64,000 nucleotides of DNA. It comes from Cranoglanis bouderius. Lineage: Eukaryota; Chordata; Actinopteri; Siluriformes; Cranoglanididae. Position 1 is the first letter of the stretch; every line of letters starts with the position of its first letter. Below the pieces are notes generated by a model. It was not told the origin of the DNA. It saw only the letters and a program-made list of their open reading frames with translations, and searched no databases. Location: positions 17,291,569 to 17,355,568 of the forward strand of contig CM042552.1 of NCBI GenBank assembly GCA_023630585.1. The letters are read 5' to 3'. Both the position numbers and the translations under genes were made by a program. Below are positions 1 through 11,265 of this stretch, in pieces.

Positions 1-150
1 CACATTTACAGCATTTGGCATACGCCCTTATCCAGGGCGACTTACATTTATCTCATTTATACAACTGAGCAGTTGAGGGTTAAGGGCCTTGCTCAAGGGC
101 CCAGCAGTGGCAGCTTGGCGGTGCTGGGCTTTGAACTCACAACACAATTG
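1..150 (-). repeat. tRNA-derived SINE, tail and central part (type-1 tail)
   Basis: Reads on the minus strand as the 3' part of a dispersed fish SINE. The first 45 bases carry the conserved tail (gcatttggcatacgccctta and the following gcgacttac), and 84-140 carry the central block (caagggcccagcagtggcag, then a box-B-like ttgaactcacaac). The box A half lies beyond the copy or is lost. The same head and central block recur at 28895, 38610 and 57655, but the copies at 28895 and 57655 have a different tail. Confidence 0.7.
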
Positions 151-599
151 CATATTACACACAGCTACAGAATACACACAGTTACAGAATTCACAAACAT
201 ACACAGTAAACATGATTACAATCCTTTCATTTCACTTAGGTCACTGCGACCTTTGCAGTTATCCACAATGCAACATGTTTGTAACTATGAAGCAGTTTTT
301 ATTCCCTAGCTAAATACCTACTTGAAATTCAAAATATTTCTTTTAATTTCTTTAAAAAAAAATATAAAAACTTTCATTTTGTTAAAACAGAACATGAAAT
401 ACTGAAATAAAAAAGTTCTAAATTCAACCCATTCACCCCAGGTGACAATTTACCTACATATATATTGCAACAATTTACCTACGTATATATTGCAACAGTA
501 TATTGTACGGTATATTGCAAGATGAGAGCTCTCCTTTGTTTTTGTTATTGACTTGCTGTCTTTCTTAACTCCAAATGGTGTAACCCAGGGCATGTTACT

Positions 600-2815
600 G
601 CGAAGGCAACAATCTGCATGCCTGATGTTGAGCTGCTGGCCGTCGGGTTGAGGCCATACCATCTGCATCGGGCGTTTTCAGCCGCCATTGTTGTTATTGT
701 TTACATTCCACCATCGGCAGTGGCGGCGCGTGCTTGTGACATGATTCATTCCACTGTCACAGATCTGCAGACACGACATCCCAGTGTACTCCTCACAATA
801 AATGGGCATTTTAATCATGTTAAAATCTCAAAAGACCCTGAGCAACTTTACACAGTATGTAACCTACAACACTAGACGGGATAAGACCTTGGACCTGCAC
901 TATGCCAATGTTAAGGAGGCGTACAGCACCACCACCCACACCACAAGATCGGGCATGACAGCCACAGCCCACCTCTTCTCACCAGCAGACAACGCTAAGA
1001 CAAAGAACGACATCACTACACCTCCCACATCCAGGAAGACAGCATCACCACCACCACCACCCCCTCCCCATATCCCCACCCCCACCCCCCCCCCCACCCC
1101 CCCCATCCCCCACCACCCCAGTTATCACGATCACGACTATGACCTGCCAGGTGACTATGACCTGCCAGGTCACCAAGACCTGGATAAACAAGGCCAGAGG
1201 ACCTGACATCATCAACCTGAGAATGCTTGAAGTGTGTGCGGACCAGCTGGCAGGAGTGTTTCGGCATTTTTTTGACCACTCCGTGAAGCTGAAGAAGGTG
1301 CTTAAGATCTGGATGACATCCTGCATAGTCCCTGTGCCCAAGAAAGCATGTCCCAGGGCACTCAATGACTTCAGACCTGTGGCCTTAACATCACATGAAG
1401 ACCCTTGAGAAGACCCTTGGGAGGCTGGTTCTGCAGCACCTCAGGCCCCTGGTACGCGACTGCCTGAATCCGCTGCAGTTTGTGTACCAGACTGACATAG
1501 TTGTGGAGGATGCCATCATTTACCTGCTTCACAGAGCTTACACACACCTGGAGAGGCCACAAAACACAGTGAGGATCATGTTCTTTGACTTCAAGTGATT
1601 TTAAAATGGTCCAGCCACTCCAGCTGGCTATGAAGCTCTCTGAGATGCGGGTGGAACATGACCTCGTGGCCTGGATCACTGATTAACTCACCGACAGGCC
1701 GCAGTATGTCAAGGCTGCTTGTCAGACGTGATGAGCAGCAACACTTGTGCACCCCAGGGAACTGTACTGTCACTGTTCTTGTTCACCCTCTATGCCTCTG
1801 ACTTCTGCTTTGATTCGGGAACGTGCCACTTACAGAAGATCTCGGATGACGTCTCCATTGTTGGCTGTATCACAGATGATAAGAAGGAGGAATACAGAGA
1901 CCTTATCAAAAGTTTCATAGGATGGTGTGATAACCACCTTCAGCTCAACATCGGGAAAACCAAAGAGCTGGTGATGGACTTCTGGTGTAGCAAGAGGCCC
2001 CCCACTGCTGTCACCATAAGGAGAGAGGGAGTGGAGATAGTGGACAACTACAAGTTCCTAGGGATGTAACTCAACAACAAACTGGACTGGTCAGTCAACA
2101 CTGAGGCCCTCTATAGAAAAGGACAGAGCAGGATGTTTTTTCTGAGGCTCAGGTCCTTTGATGTGTGCACTAGGCTTCTACGGAGGTTTTAGCAGTGTGT
2201 GGTGGCCAGTGTTATCATTTTTGCTGTGCTGGGGAGGTGACATTGGAATTGTGGGGTCAACAAACTGAGCAAGCTGGTGAGGAAGGCCAGCTCTGTGGTG
2301 GGGATGGAACTGGACAGTGTGGAGGAAGTGACTGAGAAGAGAATGAGAAGGAAGCTGAAAGCTATCATGGACAACCCTTCTCATTCTCTGTATGCTGAGC
2401 TGAGGAGGCTCAGGAGCTCGTTCAGCCACAGACTCATCCAGCCACGTGCCTCAAAACATCTGGGGAGGCTCTTTCATGCCATCAGACTCTACAATTCCGC
2501 AATAACCAGTTCCTCCTACTCCACTGACTGAATCTCACAAACACTCACACACTCAACAGTTAATTGTCATTCCACAGATATTGCACATGTATATAAAGAC
2601 CAAGGGTATTGCACATGTACATATGCAAATAGAGCTCTAGCATATGTACCTACACAAAGATCTATTTCATCGTTTCTATTATTTCTACTATTTATATTAT
2701 TTCTATTGTATAGGTATTTATAGAATTCTTTTCTTTGTTACTCTTCCTACTGTGCTGCTGTGTCAACTGAATTTCCCTCGCCGGGGATCAATAAAGGTAT
2801 ATCTTATCGTATAAT
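600..2815 (+). pseudogene. Rex1-like non-LTR retrotransposon (LINE), 5'-truncated and decayed
   Basis: A LINE encoding an endonuclease and reverse transcriptase, now dead. The end of the endonuclease domain is at about 612-1000 (VYIPPSA and the NGHFNH box). A C-rich low-complexity stretch at 1044-1112 interrupts the linker. RT blocks follow in different frames: GPDIINLRMLEVC at 1199, the ALNDFRPVALTS block at about 1360, a CAPQGTVLSLFLFTLY block at 1747, and KISDDVSIV at 1834, which is the YxDD active-site box in altered form. The KTKELVMDF and VDNYKFLGM blocks follow, then a stop at 2067 where the protein should continue as LNNKLDWSVNTEALY. The 3' end gaatttccctcgccggggat then caataaagg (2770-2800) is typical of Rex1-type elements. 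Several frameshifts and stops preclude activity. The family name rests on recognition of the C-terminal region; the CR1/Rex clade is safer than the exact family. Confidence 0.82.
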
Positions 2816-3040
2816 AGGTATTGCTGTACACTTCTGTTTTACATGTAGATGTTTAATTCTTCAAGTAATTTCAGATGTATTTGGTTATGTTTAATTATTA
2901 TGTGCATAGTAAAGAGGCAGAATGTGTTTAGAATAACAGGACAATGTATAATGCAAATTTAATGAGAGAGATATTTAAGAGATATTTAGTCTTACATACA
3001 CGTGCGTGTGTGTGTTTGTGTGTGCGCAGAGCTTGAACAG
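2816..3040. other. AT-rich spacer with short (TG)n tract
   Basis: No coding signal seen. A short interrupted TG/GTGTTTG tract lies at 3001-3027. Confidence 0.5.
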
Positions 3041-3137
3041 GTCAAAAGCCACTAGCTAGTGACCCCTTTGAATTGGTTTGGTTATTCCCTTACCATGGTG
3101 AAAAATAACCACAAACCTGGAGCTCTCGTCACCTCAC

Positions 3138-3640
3138 TCTGCGAGAAGATCAGCAGCTGTACTTCAATGCCCTTGCTCAGGAGCAGAGCCACTATGCACT
3201 TCAATAACTGCTGCAGCCCACCACATCCCCAGCTGTGTCCCCTGCCACCGTCCCATATGTGATGCTTACCAAGATGATCTTCACTGATGATCTGGTGGCC
3301 TCCATTGAGCTTTTTGAATATGCAGCAGCTGCGTGGGAATGGTGGTAGGATGACTGGCCTCTGCATCTCCTTCTCTTGGTAGTGGAGGAAGTCCAGCAGC
3401 TGCTGCCACTGAATGATCTGGAGTATCCGAGCATCAAAAAAGGGCGGTCATGCAGCAGGTTGGCTGGAAGCTGGAGGAGCACCACTGGTGCTTCTCCAGC
3501 ACACACAGATGTCAGCCATCCCTTCGCCCATACTTAGCAGCTGAAGGACTCCTGTCACCAGTGGTTGATGGAAGAGGAGCGGGATGCATGGATGAAGCCA
3601 TTCAGCTGGTGGCAGTCCCTGGTCCAAACATCCCTCATTT
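3138..3640 (+). pseudogene. Gypsy gag fragment (broken)
   Basis: Encodes part of a Gag structural protein. The segment TKM..DD..A..ELFE..A.AWEW at 3268-3343 and KDSCHQWL at 3541-3564 match in order the corresponding blocks of the gag at 16330-17282, where they read TKMGPQDDPEAFLELYERSA and WDTCRRWLLAEE. Frames change between the blocks and at least two stops lie inside, so no protein is made. The zinc-knuckle end is missing. Confidence 0.7.
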
Positions 3641-3898
3641 TTCTAACACTCTCTCTCTCCTCTCCATTCTTCTAACTCGGTTCCAGCTCCCTGGGACCAA
3701 GGTGCCGTGGCCCCAAAACTGACACCCTGGACTCGGTTTCCACCTTGCTTTTTCTCCCCCCTCCCCCTCCCCCTCCCCCTCCCCTGCCTCTCTATGGCCT
3801 TTTCCATGCTGATCTCTCTCTCCACAGGGGGAACATCATATGCACACTAGAACTGTAATCAAGGAGATTCACAGTGATTGGAGAAGCCCTGTGGCGTT

Positions 3899-4055
3899 TG
3901 TGGCAGTGGGGGAGTGGTCAAGTGTCAACTGCAGACAGAGAGGATGCGGGTTGAACATGTGAGGATTCTCACGTGTCTCTTACCACCGGCCTACTTATGT
4001 GTTTTTCTTTGTGCTTTCAGGGAGTCAGAAAGAGAGACAGTGGCATGGCTTGCAA

Positions 4056-4113
<58 letters not shown>

Positions 4114-4335
4114 TACTCCCACCCACTCACGGAGGGTGAGCTTGACCTTCAACAAGGCAAAAACCTATGAGCTAGTCATGGCCCCTTTTGGGTTGCATTT
4201 ACATTCAAATTTATTAATTTTTTTTTTTTTGAGTTTTTGAAAGTGCTGCTGAAAATAAAAGTGGGAGCAGAGCTCTGCTGAAATTTTGCCTGCCTCCCGA
4301 GTCTTCCTCTGCACCCATACACCCCAGGTTCTACA
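3899..4335 (+). repeat. Gypsy 3' LTR
   Basis: Starts TGTGGCAGTGGGGGAGTGGT and ends GGTTCTACA. It contains the landmarks shared with two other copies: gggttgaacatgtgaggatt, tgtgctttcagggagtcaga, an expanded (CA)n at 4058-4110, a poly(A) signal in gctgaaaataaaagtggg, and gcctgcctcccgagtcttcc. The CA expansion lies where the sister LTRs carry GA/CA-rich tracts. Confidence 0.7.
4058..4110. repeat. (CA)n microsatellite
   Basis: About 26 uninterrupted CA units, embedded in the LTR at 3899-4335. Confidence 0.97.
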
Positions 4336-4377
4336 CTGATAAAGGGCAAGAAATGAGATAAATGGGGGGGGGCAGTA

Positions 4378-4730
4378 AGGGGTAAGAGATATAGAGACAA
4401 AGGGAAACATAGGTAAAGTGAAGATAGAGAGATAAAAAGAGAGAACGATAAATAGACAAAGGGCAATAAATGAAATAAGAGAGGGGGATACAGGCCAAGA
4501 GAAAAAGACGACAATGTACGAGCGTGATACAGATATATAAATGTTGAGAAAAAACAGAGAATAAAGAAAGGCAGAGATATAAGGGATAGAGAGATGAAAG
4601 GGTGATGGAGAGAGAGAGAGATAAAGGGCAACAAAGAAAACAGAGAGAGACAGAGATAAAAGGAAGTGAAAGAAAAATATAAAGGGCAACAAAGAAGCAA
4701 AGAGTGAGAGAGATAAAGAGTGGCTTCTTT
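4378..4730. repeat. Purine-rich degenerate tandem repeat
   Basis: The + strand is almost pyrimidine-free (GA-rich). Recurring phrases such as gataaagggcaacaaagaa and gagagataaa show a loose 40-60 bp tandem organisation. The long minus-strand reading frames here (Phe/Leu/Ser-rich) are a consequence of base composition, not genes. Confidence 0.75.
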
Positions 4731-4889
4731 AAAGGTGAGGCTCTCTCTCAGGTCCTCTTCAACAATATGAAAACATCAAAGCACCATTTTATAAAATAAA
4801 TAAATAAAAAAACCCTCTGAATTTCAGTTCATCCTTCTGCAGCACTGAAACAAGTGGGAGTGCAGCAAATTACAGGCCTTTCAAAGCCA

Positions 4890-4891
<2 letters not shown>

Positions 4892-4932
<41 letters not shown>

Positions 4933-4938
4933 CGCACG
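4892..4938. repeat. (TG)n microsatellite
   Basis: TG units followed by alternating CG/CA (gtgcgcgcacgcacgca). Confidence 0.95.
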
Positions 4939-5370
4939 CAAAGAGAACACTAATTAAACAAACAGACACGCCAGGTGTGTAGGTCTTAAGGAAATACACA
5001 GTAATTGCAAAGGTGCTGAACATGATGGTGAAATGGAAGAAAGATTAAACAAGAACAAAAAAAGAAGAGAAGCCATGAAAAAAAGAAAGGAATAACAGAG
5101 AAAGAAAGCAAGCAAGAAAGAAATATTAGGATGCACTCCTTTTGTCCAATTTCAGTGATGTCACAGGTGTGAGTATTTTGGCACGGCTGACCAGCATGCT
5201 AGCAATCATATAATCACTTATGTACCTACACTGTCTCAGCAAATGTCCAGAAAGTTTCAAGCTCAGTGTATGAAAGAAAAAAGTTTTAAGTGATGAGCTG
5301 CCAGGTGTTAGCATCCACAGTGAATTAGCCACACCGAGTTGTAATCAAATTAGCAGCGCAGTTGTGCTTA

Positions 5371-6873
5371 CAGGTGCATCTCAATAAATTAGAATGTCGT
5401 GGAAAAGTTCATTTATTTCAGTAATTCAACTCAAATTGTGAAACTCGTGTATTAAATAAATTCAGTGCACACAGACTGAAGTAGTTTAAGTCTTTGGTTC
5501 TTTTAATTGTGATGATTTTGGCTCACATTTAACAAAAACCCACCAATTCACTATCTCAACAAATTAGAATATGGTGACATGCCAATCAGCCAATCAACTC
5601 AAAACACCTGCAAAGGTTTCCTGAGCCTTCAAAATGGTCTCTCAGTTTGGTTCACTAGGTAAGCCACAAACATTCATTGCCAAAGAAGCTGGCTGTTCAC
5701 AGAGTGCTGTATCCAAGCATGTTAACAGAAAGTTGAGTGGAAGGAAAAAGTGTGGAAGAAAAAGATGCACAACCAGCCGAGAGAACCGCAGCCTTATGAG
5801 GATTGTCAATCAAAATTGATTCAAGAATTTGAGTGAACTTCACAAGGAATGGACTGAGGCTGGGGTCAAGGCATCAAGAGCCACCACACACAGACGTGCC
5901 AAGGAATTTGGCTACAGTTGTCGTATTCCTCTTGTTAAGCCACTCCTGAATCACAGACAACGTCAGAGGCGTCTTACCTGGGCTAAGGAGAAGAAGAACT
6001 GGACTGTTGCCCAGTGGTCCAAAGTCCTCTTTTCAGATGAGAGCAAGTTTTGTATTTCATTTGGAAACCAAGGTCCTAGAGTCTGGAGGAAGGGTGGAGA
6101 AGCTCATAGCCCAAGTTGCTTGAAGTCCAGTGTTAAGTTTCCACAGTCTGTGATGATTTGGGGTGCAATGTCATCTGCTGGAGTTGGTCCATTGTGTTTT
6201 TTGAAAACCAAAGTCACTGCACCCGTTTACCAAGAAATTTTTCAGCACTTCATGCTTCCTTCTGCTGACCAGCTTTTTGAAGATGCTGATTTCATTTTCC
6301 AGCAGGATTTGGCACCTGCCCACACTGCCAAAAGCACCAAAAGTTGGTTAAATGACCATGGTGTTGGTGTGCTTGACTGGCCAGCAAACTCACCACACCT
6401 GAACCCCATAGAGAATCTATGGGGTATTGTCAAGAGGAAAATGAGAAACAAGAGACCAAAAAAATGCAGATGAGCTGAAGGCCACTGTCAAAGAAACCTG
6501 GGCTTCCATACCACCGTGCCACAAACTGATCACCTCCATGCTGCGCTGAATTGAGGCAGTAATTAAAGCAAAAGGAGCCCCTACCAAGTATTGAGTACAT
6601 GTACAGTAAATGAACATACTTTCCAGAAGGCCAACAATTCACTAAAAATGTTTTTTTATTGGTCTTATGAAATATTCTAATTTGTTGAGATAGTGAATTG
6701 GTGGGTTTTTGTTAAATGTGAGCCAAAATCATCACAATTAAAAGAACCAAAGACTTAAACTACTTCAGTCTGTGTGCATTGAATTTATTTAATACATGAG
6801 TTTCACAATTTGAGTTGAATTACTGAAATAAATGGACTTTTCCACGACATTCTAATTTATTGAGATGCACCTG
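5371..6873 (+). mobile_element. Tc1-like transposon, nearly complete, with IR/DR termini
   Basis: A 1503-bp element flanked by TA (5369-5370 and 6874-6875), the standard Tc1/mariner target duplication. Terminal inverted repeats of about 205 bp (5371-5574 and 6668-6873) each carry an outer direct repeat (atctcaataaattagaat) and an inner one (atctcaacaaattagaat), the IR/DR layout of Sleeping Beauty-like elements. The inverted repeats are still almost identical by eye, so the copy is fairly young. The duplicate host segment at 7728-7989 serves as the empty site. Confidence 0.95.
5634..6594 (+). pseudogene. Tc1-like transposase (DD34E), inactivated by three lesions
   Basis: Encodes a cut-and-paste transposase that would bind the flanking IR/DR ends. 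An N-terminal helix-turn-helix region (FIAKEAGCSQSAVSKHVNR) is followed by the catalytic core. The first Asp is in LFSDESKF, the second in FQQDLAPAHTA and the Glu in HLNPIENLWG; 34 residues separate the last two. Lesions: a TGA at 5817-5819 in otherwise continuous frame (R>stop by CGA to TGA is the simplest origin), one extra A in the seven-A run near 6463, which shifts frame and ends the ORF at 6473, and a second TGA at about 6547 in the C-terminal frame, which then runs to a natural stop at 6592-6594. So few lesions fit recent loss of function. Confidence 0.93.
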
Positions 6874-7031
6874 TACTTCAAAGGAAGGATGAGACATTAA
6901 AACACAAATGAATCTGCTGCAAGTATGTCTTTAAGCAGCAGAGAAAAAACTTGACCAAAGATAAAATGCTAATAACAGCAGAAAGGTAATCTGGGCTAAT
7001 TTGCACTGCATTATCCAAATGACATTTATGC

Positions 7032-7727
7032 CCAAGGCTGATGGGTTGGTCTGGCTCTGTGTGGATTTTAGAAAGGTCAATGCGGTGTCTAAATCTGATG
7101 CATACCCAATGCCACACATTGATGAACTGCTCAATTGGTTAGGCACAGCTTGCTTTTATTTGACAACAGATTTAACTAACAGATTTAACCAACAGGTATT
7201 GTCAGAGTTCCTTGACTCCAATATCAGCCTATTCCACTTTGTTTGGGTTTCACCAATTTGTCACCATTCCGTTTGGTTTGTTTGGAGCCCCAGCGACACT
7301 TCAACATCTCATGGACTCAATACTTCACCCACACAGTGCATATGATGCTTCTTATTTAGATATGATAATCATTTATTGTAATGATTTACAGCATGTAAAG
7401 CTGTCTTGAGATTCTTGAGATGGGTGGGACTCACAGCAAATCCAAAGAAGTGTGCAGTTGGATAGATAGAAGTACAGGTCCGACCCAAGACCAAAAAGGG
7501 GGTGAGGCTGGCCATTTTTGGAGGGTTGTACCTAATATTTTTAGACATCACCAGCCTGCTGACTGAACTCACTATAAAGGAAGAGCCAGGTCTGGTCGAG
7601 TGGATGGAGTCATGTGAATGGGCCTTTTTTTACCAAGTAAAACAAGGGGTTTTGTTTGGAGGTTCACTGTTGCATTCTCCTGACTTTTCTCTCCCTTTTG
7701 TTTTGCAGACTGACGTGTCAGGTGCAC
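7032..7727 (+). pseudogene. Gypsy pol fragment: reverse transcriptase to RNase H start
   Basis: The RT begins at PKADGLVWLCVDFRKVNA (7033), continues through YPMPHIDELL, the conserved FGLFGAPATLQHLMD (7269), and ASYLDMIIIYCND (7347), where the YLDD active site reads YLDM. Downstream are KKCAVG-like, QFL-region and LLHSPDFSLPFVLQTDVS (7669-7720), the last being the entry to RNase H. Frames shift around 7200, 7410 and 7500. No LTR is attached on either side; the fragment lies exactly between the two arms of a duplicated host segment. Confidence 0.9.
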
Positions 7728-7989
7728 CCAGGTGTTAGCATCCACAGTGAATTAACGCACCACGTTGTAATCAAATTAGATAAGCAGTTACCTTATTGTG
7801 TTAAACAGTTGTACTAACTTCAAAGGAAGAATCAGACATTAAACAGTCAACGCAAATGAATCTGCTGCAAGTATGTCTTTAAGCAGCACGAAAAAAAAAA
7901 ACTTGACCCAAGATAAAATGCTAATGCTAATAACAGCTGAAAGGTAATCTGGGCTAATTTGCACTGCATTATCCAAACGACATTTATGC
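7728..7989 (+). repeat. Right arm of the roughly 240-bp duplication (Tc1-free)
   Basis: Matches 5301-5370 plus 6876-7031. At the position of the Tc1 insertion this copy reads gttgtactaacttcaaagg, that is, an unoccupied TA region. Confidence 0.85.
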
Positions 7990-8824
7990 TAATCGCCACC
8001 CACCAGCACTCATTTCTTCTTGGTTGTGTTAGCATAAACCCATGTTAATTCACTTGCGAGTCATGGGGTCATGTTGAAATGTGAGGCCGTGCTTCTTATA
8101 ATTGTGTTGTTTTTTTGTTTTTTTTCAACTTCCTGCATATTTCAACAAAGCTAGCTAACTAAACGAACTTTATTTTTTCTGCTGGTATCATCTAAGCATG
8201 TTTCAAGATATTGGCAACATTAGCACCAGTATGTGTCTATCTATAAACTATACAAATAGAAAACTAACTATATGAAATTAGCACAAAATCCTAACAGATC
8301 TTAAACACTCCCTCACATACACTTGGAATAGACACTGTCTGATTATGCTCAGTGAGCAAATAATGATTGGAGTTTGTGTGTGTTTAGTAGCACTCACTTG
8401 ATTTGAGGCTGACTATTCATCCTTTAACCTTAACAGAATGAGGAACATCCCCTCCACACAAACACATCGTTTCTATATATTGTAGTCTCTAAAATGAGAC
8501 AGTCATGAAAAACAGAATGATATATGAGAACACTGTTGCTAGGTAACTAGGAAACATATGTTGAACAGAAACTAGCTAATTGACTGAGGCCAATGATTGA
8601 GATAGTTGTCACAAAGATAGTATACACACAGTGGAAAGACACAGTGATGGTGAAAATGTGACAAACATCAGGTACATGAACTTTTTCCTCAGATGTGTCA
8701 GTAAATTACTATAAAAAAAAGATTGAGTGACTAAAATGGCATCAAATTACACTTACATGACAGAATCTGCTATCATGAGTTGGCTTCCTGTTACATTTCC
8801 ACAGAAAGTAAGGTCTAGGGTGAG
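7990..8824. other. AT-rich sequence, nothing recognised
   Basis: No coding, repeat or structural signal that I can support. Confidence 0.5.
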
Positions 8825-9547
8825 TGTAAGAACAATAACAATTAAGATTGGAGGTTGATTGGACTATGGTGATGGTGGATATGAGTAGGACAGGAGGGTA
8901 GAGGTGGGGTTATCACTTTTATTCATGACATATAACAGGACTGACATTTACCGACAGGCACAGGACAACCACAAAACAAGGACAGAAGGGTAACTAGTCT
9001 CACCCAAGAGAGAGAACATGGACAGTGCCAAAGAAATGAACATAGTAAAAACAAGACTACACTAGGCTGTATTTGAAGTAGCTAACCTGACTGCAAATAA
9101 CACAAAAAGTAACTAACTACACTAGGCTAAGCTAACAAGAAATACAAGGGTGGCACCCGCCCTCTAGCCTAGGGTGTCTAGACATTCAACACACCTGCGT
9201 GGTGGGATGGAGGTGCACGCACAATTTTACCTGTTCTCAAACCAAGGGAACTAGTATGAGGGTACCAGGGAAACAAAGCGCCAAACAAGCCAACAATCAA
9301 AACAACATACTAACAGTGAACCAAGAGGCTGACACAAGGGCTTCAAGGTGCTGCTTTTAAATAGACAGCTCCGCCTCTTTTGGCCGGGTTCCTGCCTTCC
9401 ATTGGTCAGGTCTTGTCAACCAGTTAATGGTGATTGCCACAGGGCTCCACCTATAAGAAGACAGCTAGAGACAGAAGGGCAAACAAACAGTGGAAAAAAC
9501 AAGAGCAGAGAGGGAGCAGACAAATGCAAACACTCTGACATGTAACA
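8825..9547 (-). repeat. Putative solo LTR, about 723 bp
   Basis: On the minus strand it begins TGTTACATGTC and ends GTTCTTACA. It has promoter-like GC-rich sequence followed by TATTTAAAAGCAGC (near 9360) and, towards the end, a poly(A) signal in catgaataaaagtgataac (about 8917-8935), the order expected of U3-R-U5. No convincing target duplication flanks it (gtgag versus cttcc), so the exact ends are uncertain. Confidence 0.55.
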
Positions 9548-10659
9548 CTTCCATATTGAGAAGCGTCAACATTGTGTCATGACTTTTGACATGAATTTTG
9601 AAACACTGTGTCAGTTTACACCTTTGTAGGTGTACAATTAGAGTCTGTAGTCTATGTGTTGCTCTGTAGAAAGTATTGGCACCCTCTGTACTGGTCATCT
9701 ATAGAAAGGGTCGACTGTACGAGTAGATATTTTTTTGGTACACCTGAAAATGACCTGGTAAAATATTTGAATAGGGAACCAATTCCATATCTTTTGGAGC
9801 TTCATTAAAGCTTCAAGTATAAAAAAGCCATTGTAATATATTTTATTGTTAATAACATATTGATTATTCTGTATATAGATTATTAACATTTAATAATGTT
9901 ATTCATCCAATTTTAGCTTGCTAGCTTGGGATTAATGACCCAATATAATTAGTGTATACACACTATGCCAAAATTCTTCCTTGATTGTCAGCCTCCACAT
10001 ATAAAGGACGTTTTTTTAATGAGTTTAAGGATTTTTGGAGCATAAAAACAAAAGCCACTTTACACATTACTCGTGTTTGAAATGTTCATGTTGTTCGGTA
10101 AGGCGGGGTTTGATGAGCTTAATTTGGAACATTGTCTGTCAGAGATTTATCTTTGTGCAGCATGACTAAAATCTGACTGTGTGTGTTCTTAATAAGTCTA
10201 TATTCTCCCAGTCAGACGTTATTACAAAACCCAGCTGTCATGTTCAGATCTGCGGTAACGCTGCTATCTATATTTATTAGAGAGGATAAAAATATATGGC
10301 TCTTGTGACCTTCTGCATTCGAGTTGCTTTGAAACTGATTTCACAGAGGGTTTGGCATGATTTTTAGCATCACCAGCACTTCTGTAAAACCCTTATTTTG
10401 AATTATTTCATAAGACAGAGATTTATTTATTCCTTTATTACTCACTCTATCTAGTTTTCTGTTCTTCACAGGAGGACTCCATCACAGACACTCAAAATAT
10501 ACCAAACTTTATGAACTCTCTGAGTGACAGAATTTAATTTGCATTTCATGTAGGGAAAAGGGAAAAACATTATGCTGGGTGGAAATGAAAGAATATAAGT
10601 GAAAAATAAAATATTTGTAAGGGTTAAAGATACAGATGAAAATATCATAAGTTTATACA
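9548..10659. other. AT-rich sequence, nothing recognised
   Basis: No coding or repeat signal identified by eye. Confidence 0.45.
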
Positions 10660-11265
10660 TACAGTATATAACCCCGTTCTATGAACACTGGCTAACTGCC
10701 AGACAATGTTTCAACACCTATACCAGTGGGTCACGAGGAACTGACACACCCTCAGACTAACTGGAAGGGACCAATGCTCAGGTAGCTACTGCTCAGACCT
10801 CCTGGATTACCATGCCTCTCAGTAGAATCCAAGTGAATCCAACACTTCTTGTGGAGTGGCCAATCAAGATAGCACTGTGCTTCTAGACTGTGGTGATGAC
10901 ACATCACCTGGCGATACAGAAACTCTGCTTAGACGTGCCAGATTAGTAGTTGGTTCTATTACCAATCAGCCACTCACACAGCACCGTAATGTGTATACTT
11001 GGCATGGTAGGGAACATTCTACAGATTGACCCTTGTAGCACATTGCAAAGTCAATCACCATCTTCTTAGGCTCAAGAAACCTACTCTTAAGTATGAACCA
11101 CAAGTTCTATCCTACAGGAACCATCCAGTCACCAGTGCATGCAGAGCAAGCTTATCATCTAGGCATGCAGTTGTCTCAGATCCTTTGTTAAGGGTATTGT
11201 CAGCCAAATGGCTGTCTACAATGATGCTCATCCCAGCATCTTGCCTGGGTCCATAAGTAAAGGTA
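10660..11265. other. Unclassified moderately GC-rich segment
   Basis: Composition changes from AT-rich flanks to mixed sequence starting near ataaccccgttctatgaac (10669). It may continue on the other side of the THAP-type insertion (12363-13299) and after the Tc1/Gypsy nest (17822-18370), which would make it one older element. I could not assign a family. Confidence 0.3.

Larger units (their letters stand above)
3040..4335 (+). mobile_element. Degenerate Gypsy LTR retrotransposon: gag remnant plus 3' LTR
   Basis: A Gypsy copy reduced to part of gag and the right LTR; protease, integrase and RT are absent. Gag similarity to the better copy at 16330-17282 is clear in one frame: LREDQQLYFNALAQEQ (3138-3185), then TKMIFTDDLVASIELFEYAA (3268-3327), which parallels TKMGPQDDPEAFLELYERSA there, and QLKDSCHQWLMEE at 3538-3577. 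It contains stops at 3204 and 3343 and frame changes. A (CCCTCC)n tract at 3757-3784 lies between gag and the LTR. LTR sisters are at 21698-22115 and 50218-50562. Confidence 0.75.
5301..7031 (+). repeat. Left arm of a roughly 240-bp segmental duplication, split by a Tc1 element
   Basis: 5301-5370 plus 6876-7031 together match 7728-7989, for example ggtgttagcatccacagtga, aatctgctgcaagtatgtct and tctgggctaatttgcactgc. Between the arms sits the Gypsy RT fragment at 7032-7727. The Tc1 element at 5371-6873 is present only in this arm. Confidence 0.85.

Noticed and set aside
4165..4700. Two overlapping 174-175 residue minus-strand frames rich in Phe, Leu and Ser
   Set aside because: They lie on the complement of a purine-rich tandem repeat; stops are rare there because of composition, and no domain is present.
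8825..9547. Host promoter
   Set aside because: TATA-like and GC-rich sequence is better explained by the TG...CA bounded LTR-like unit with its own poly(A) signal.
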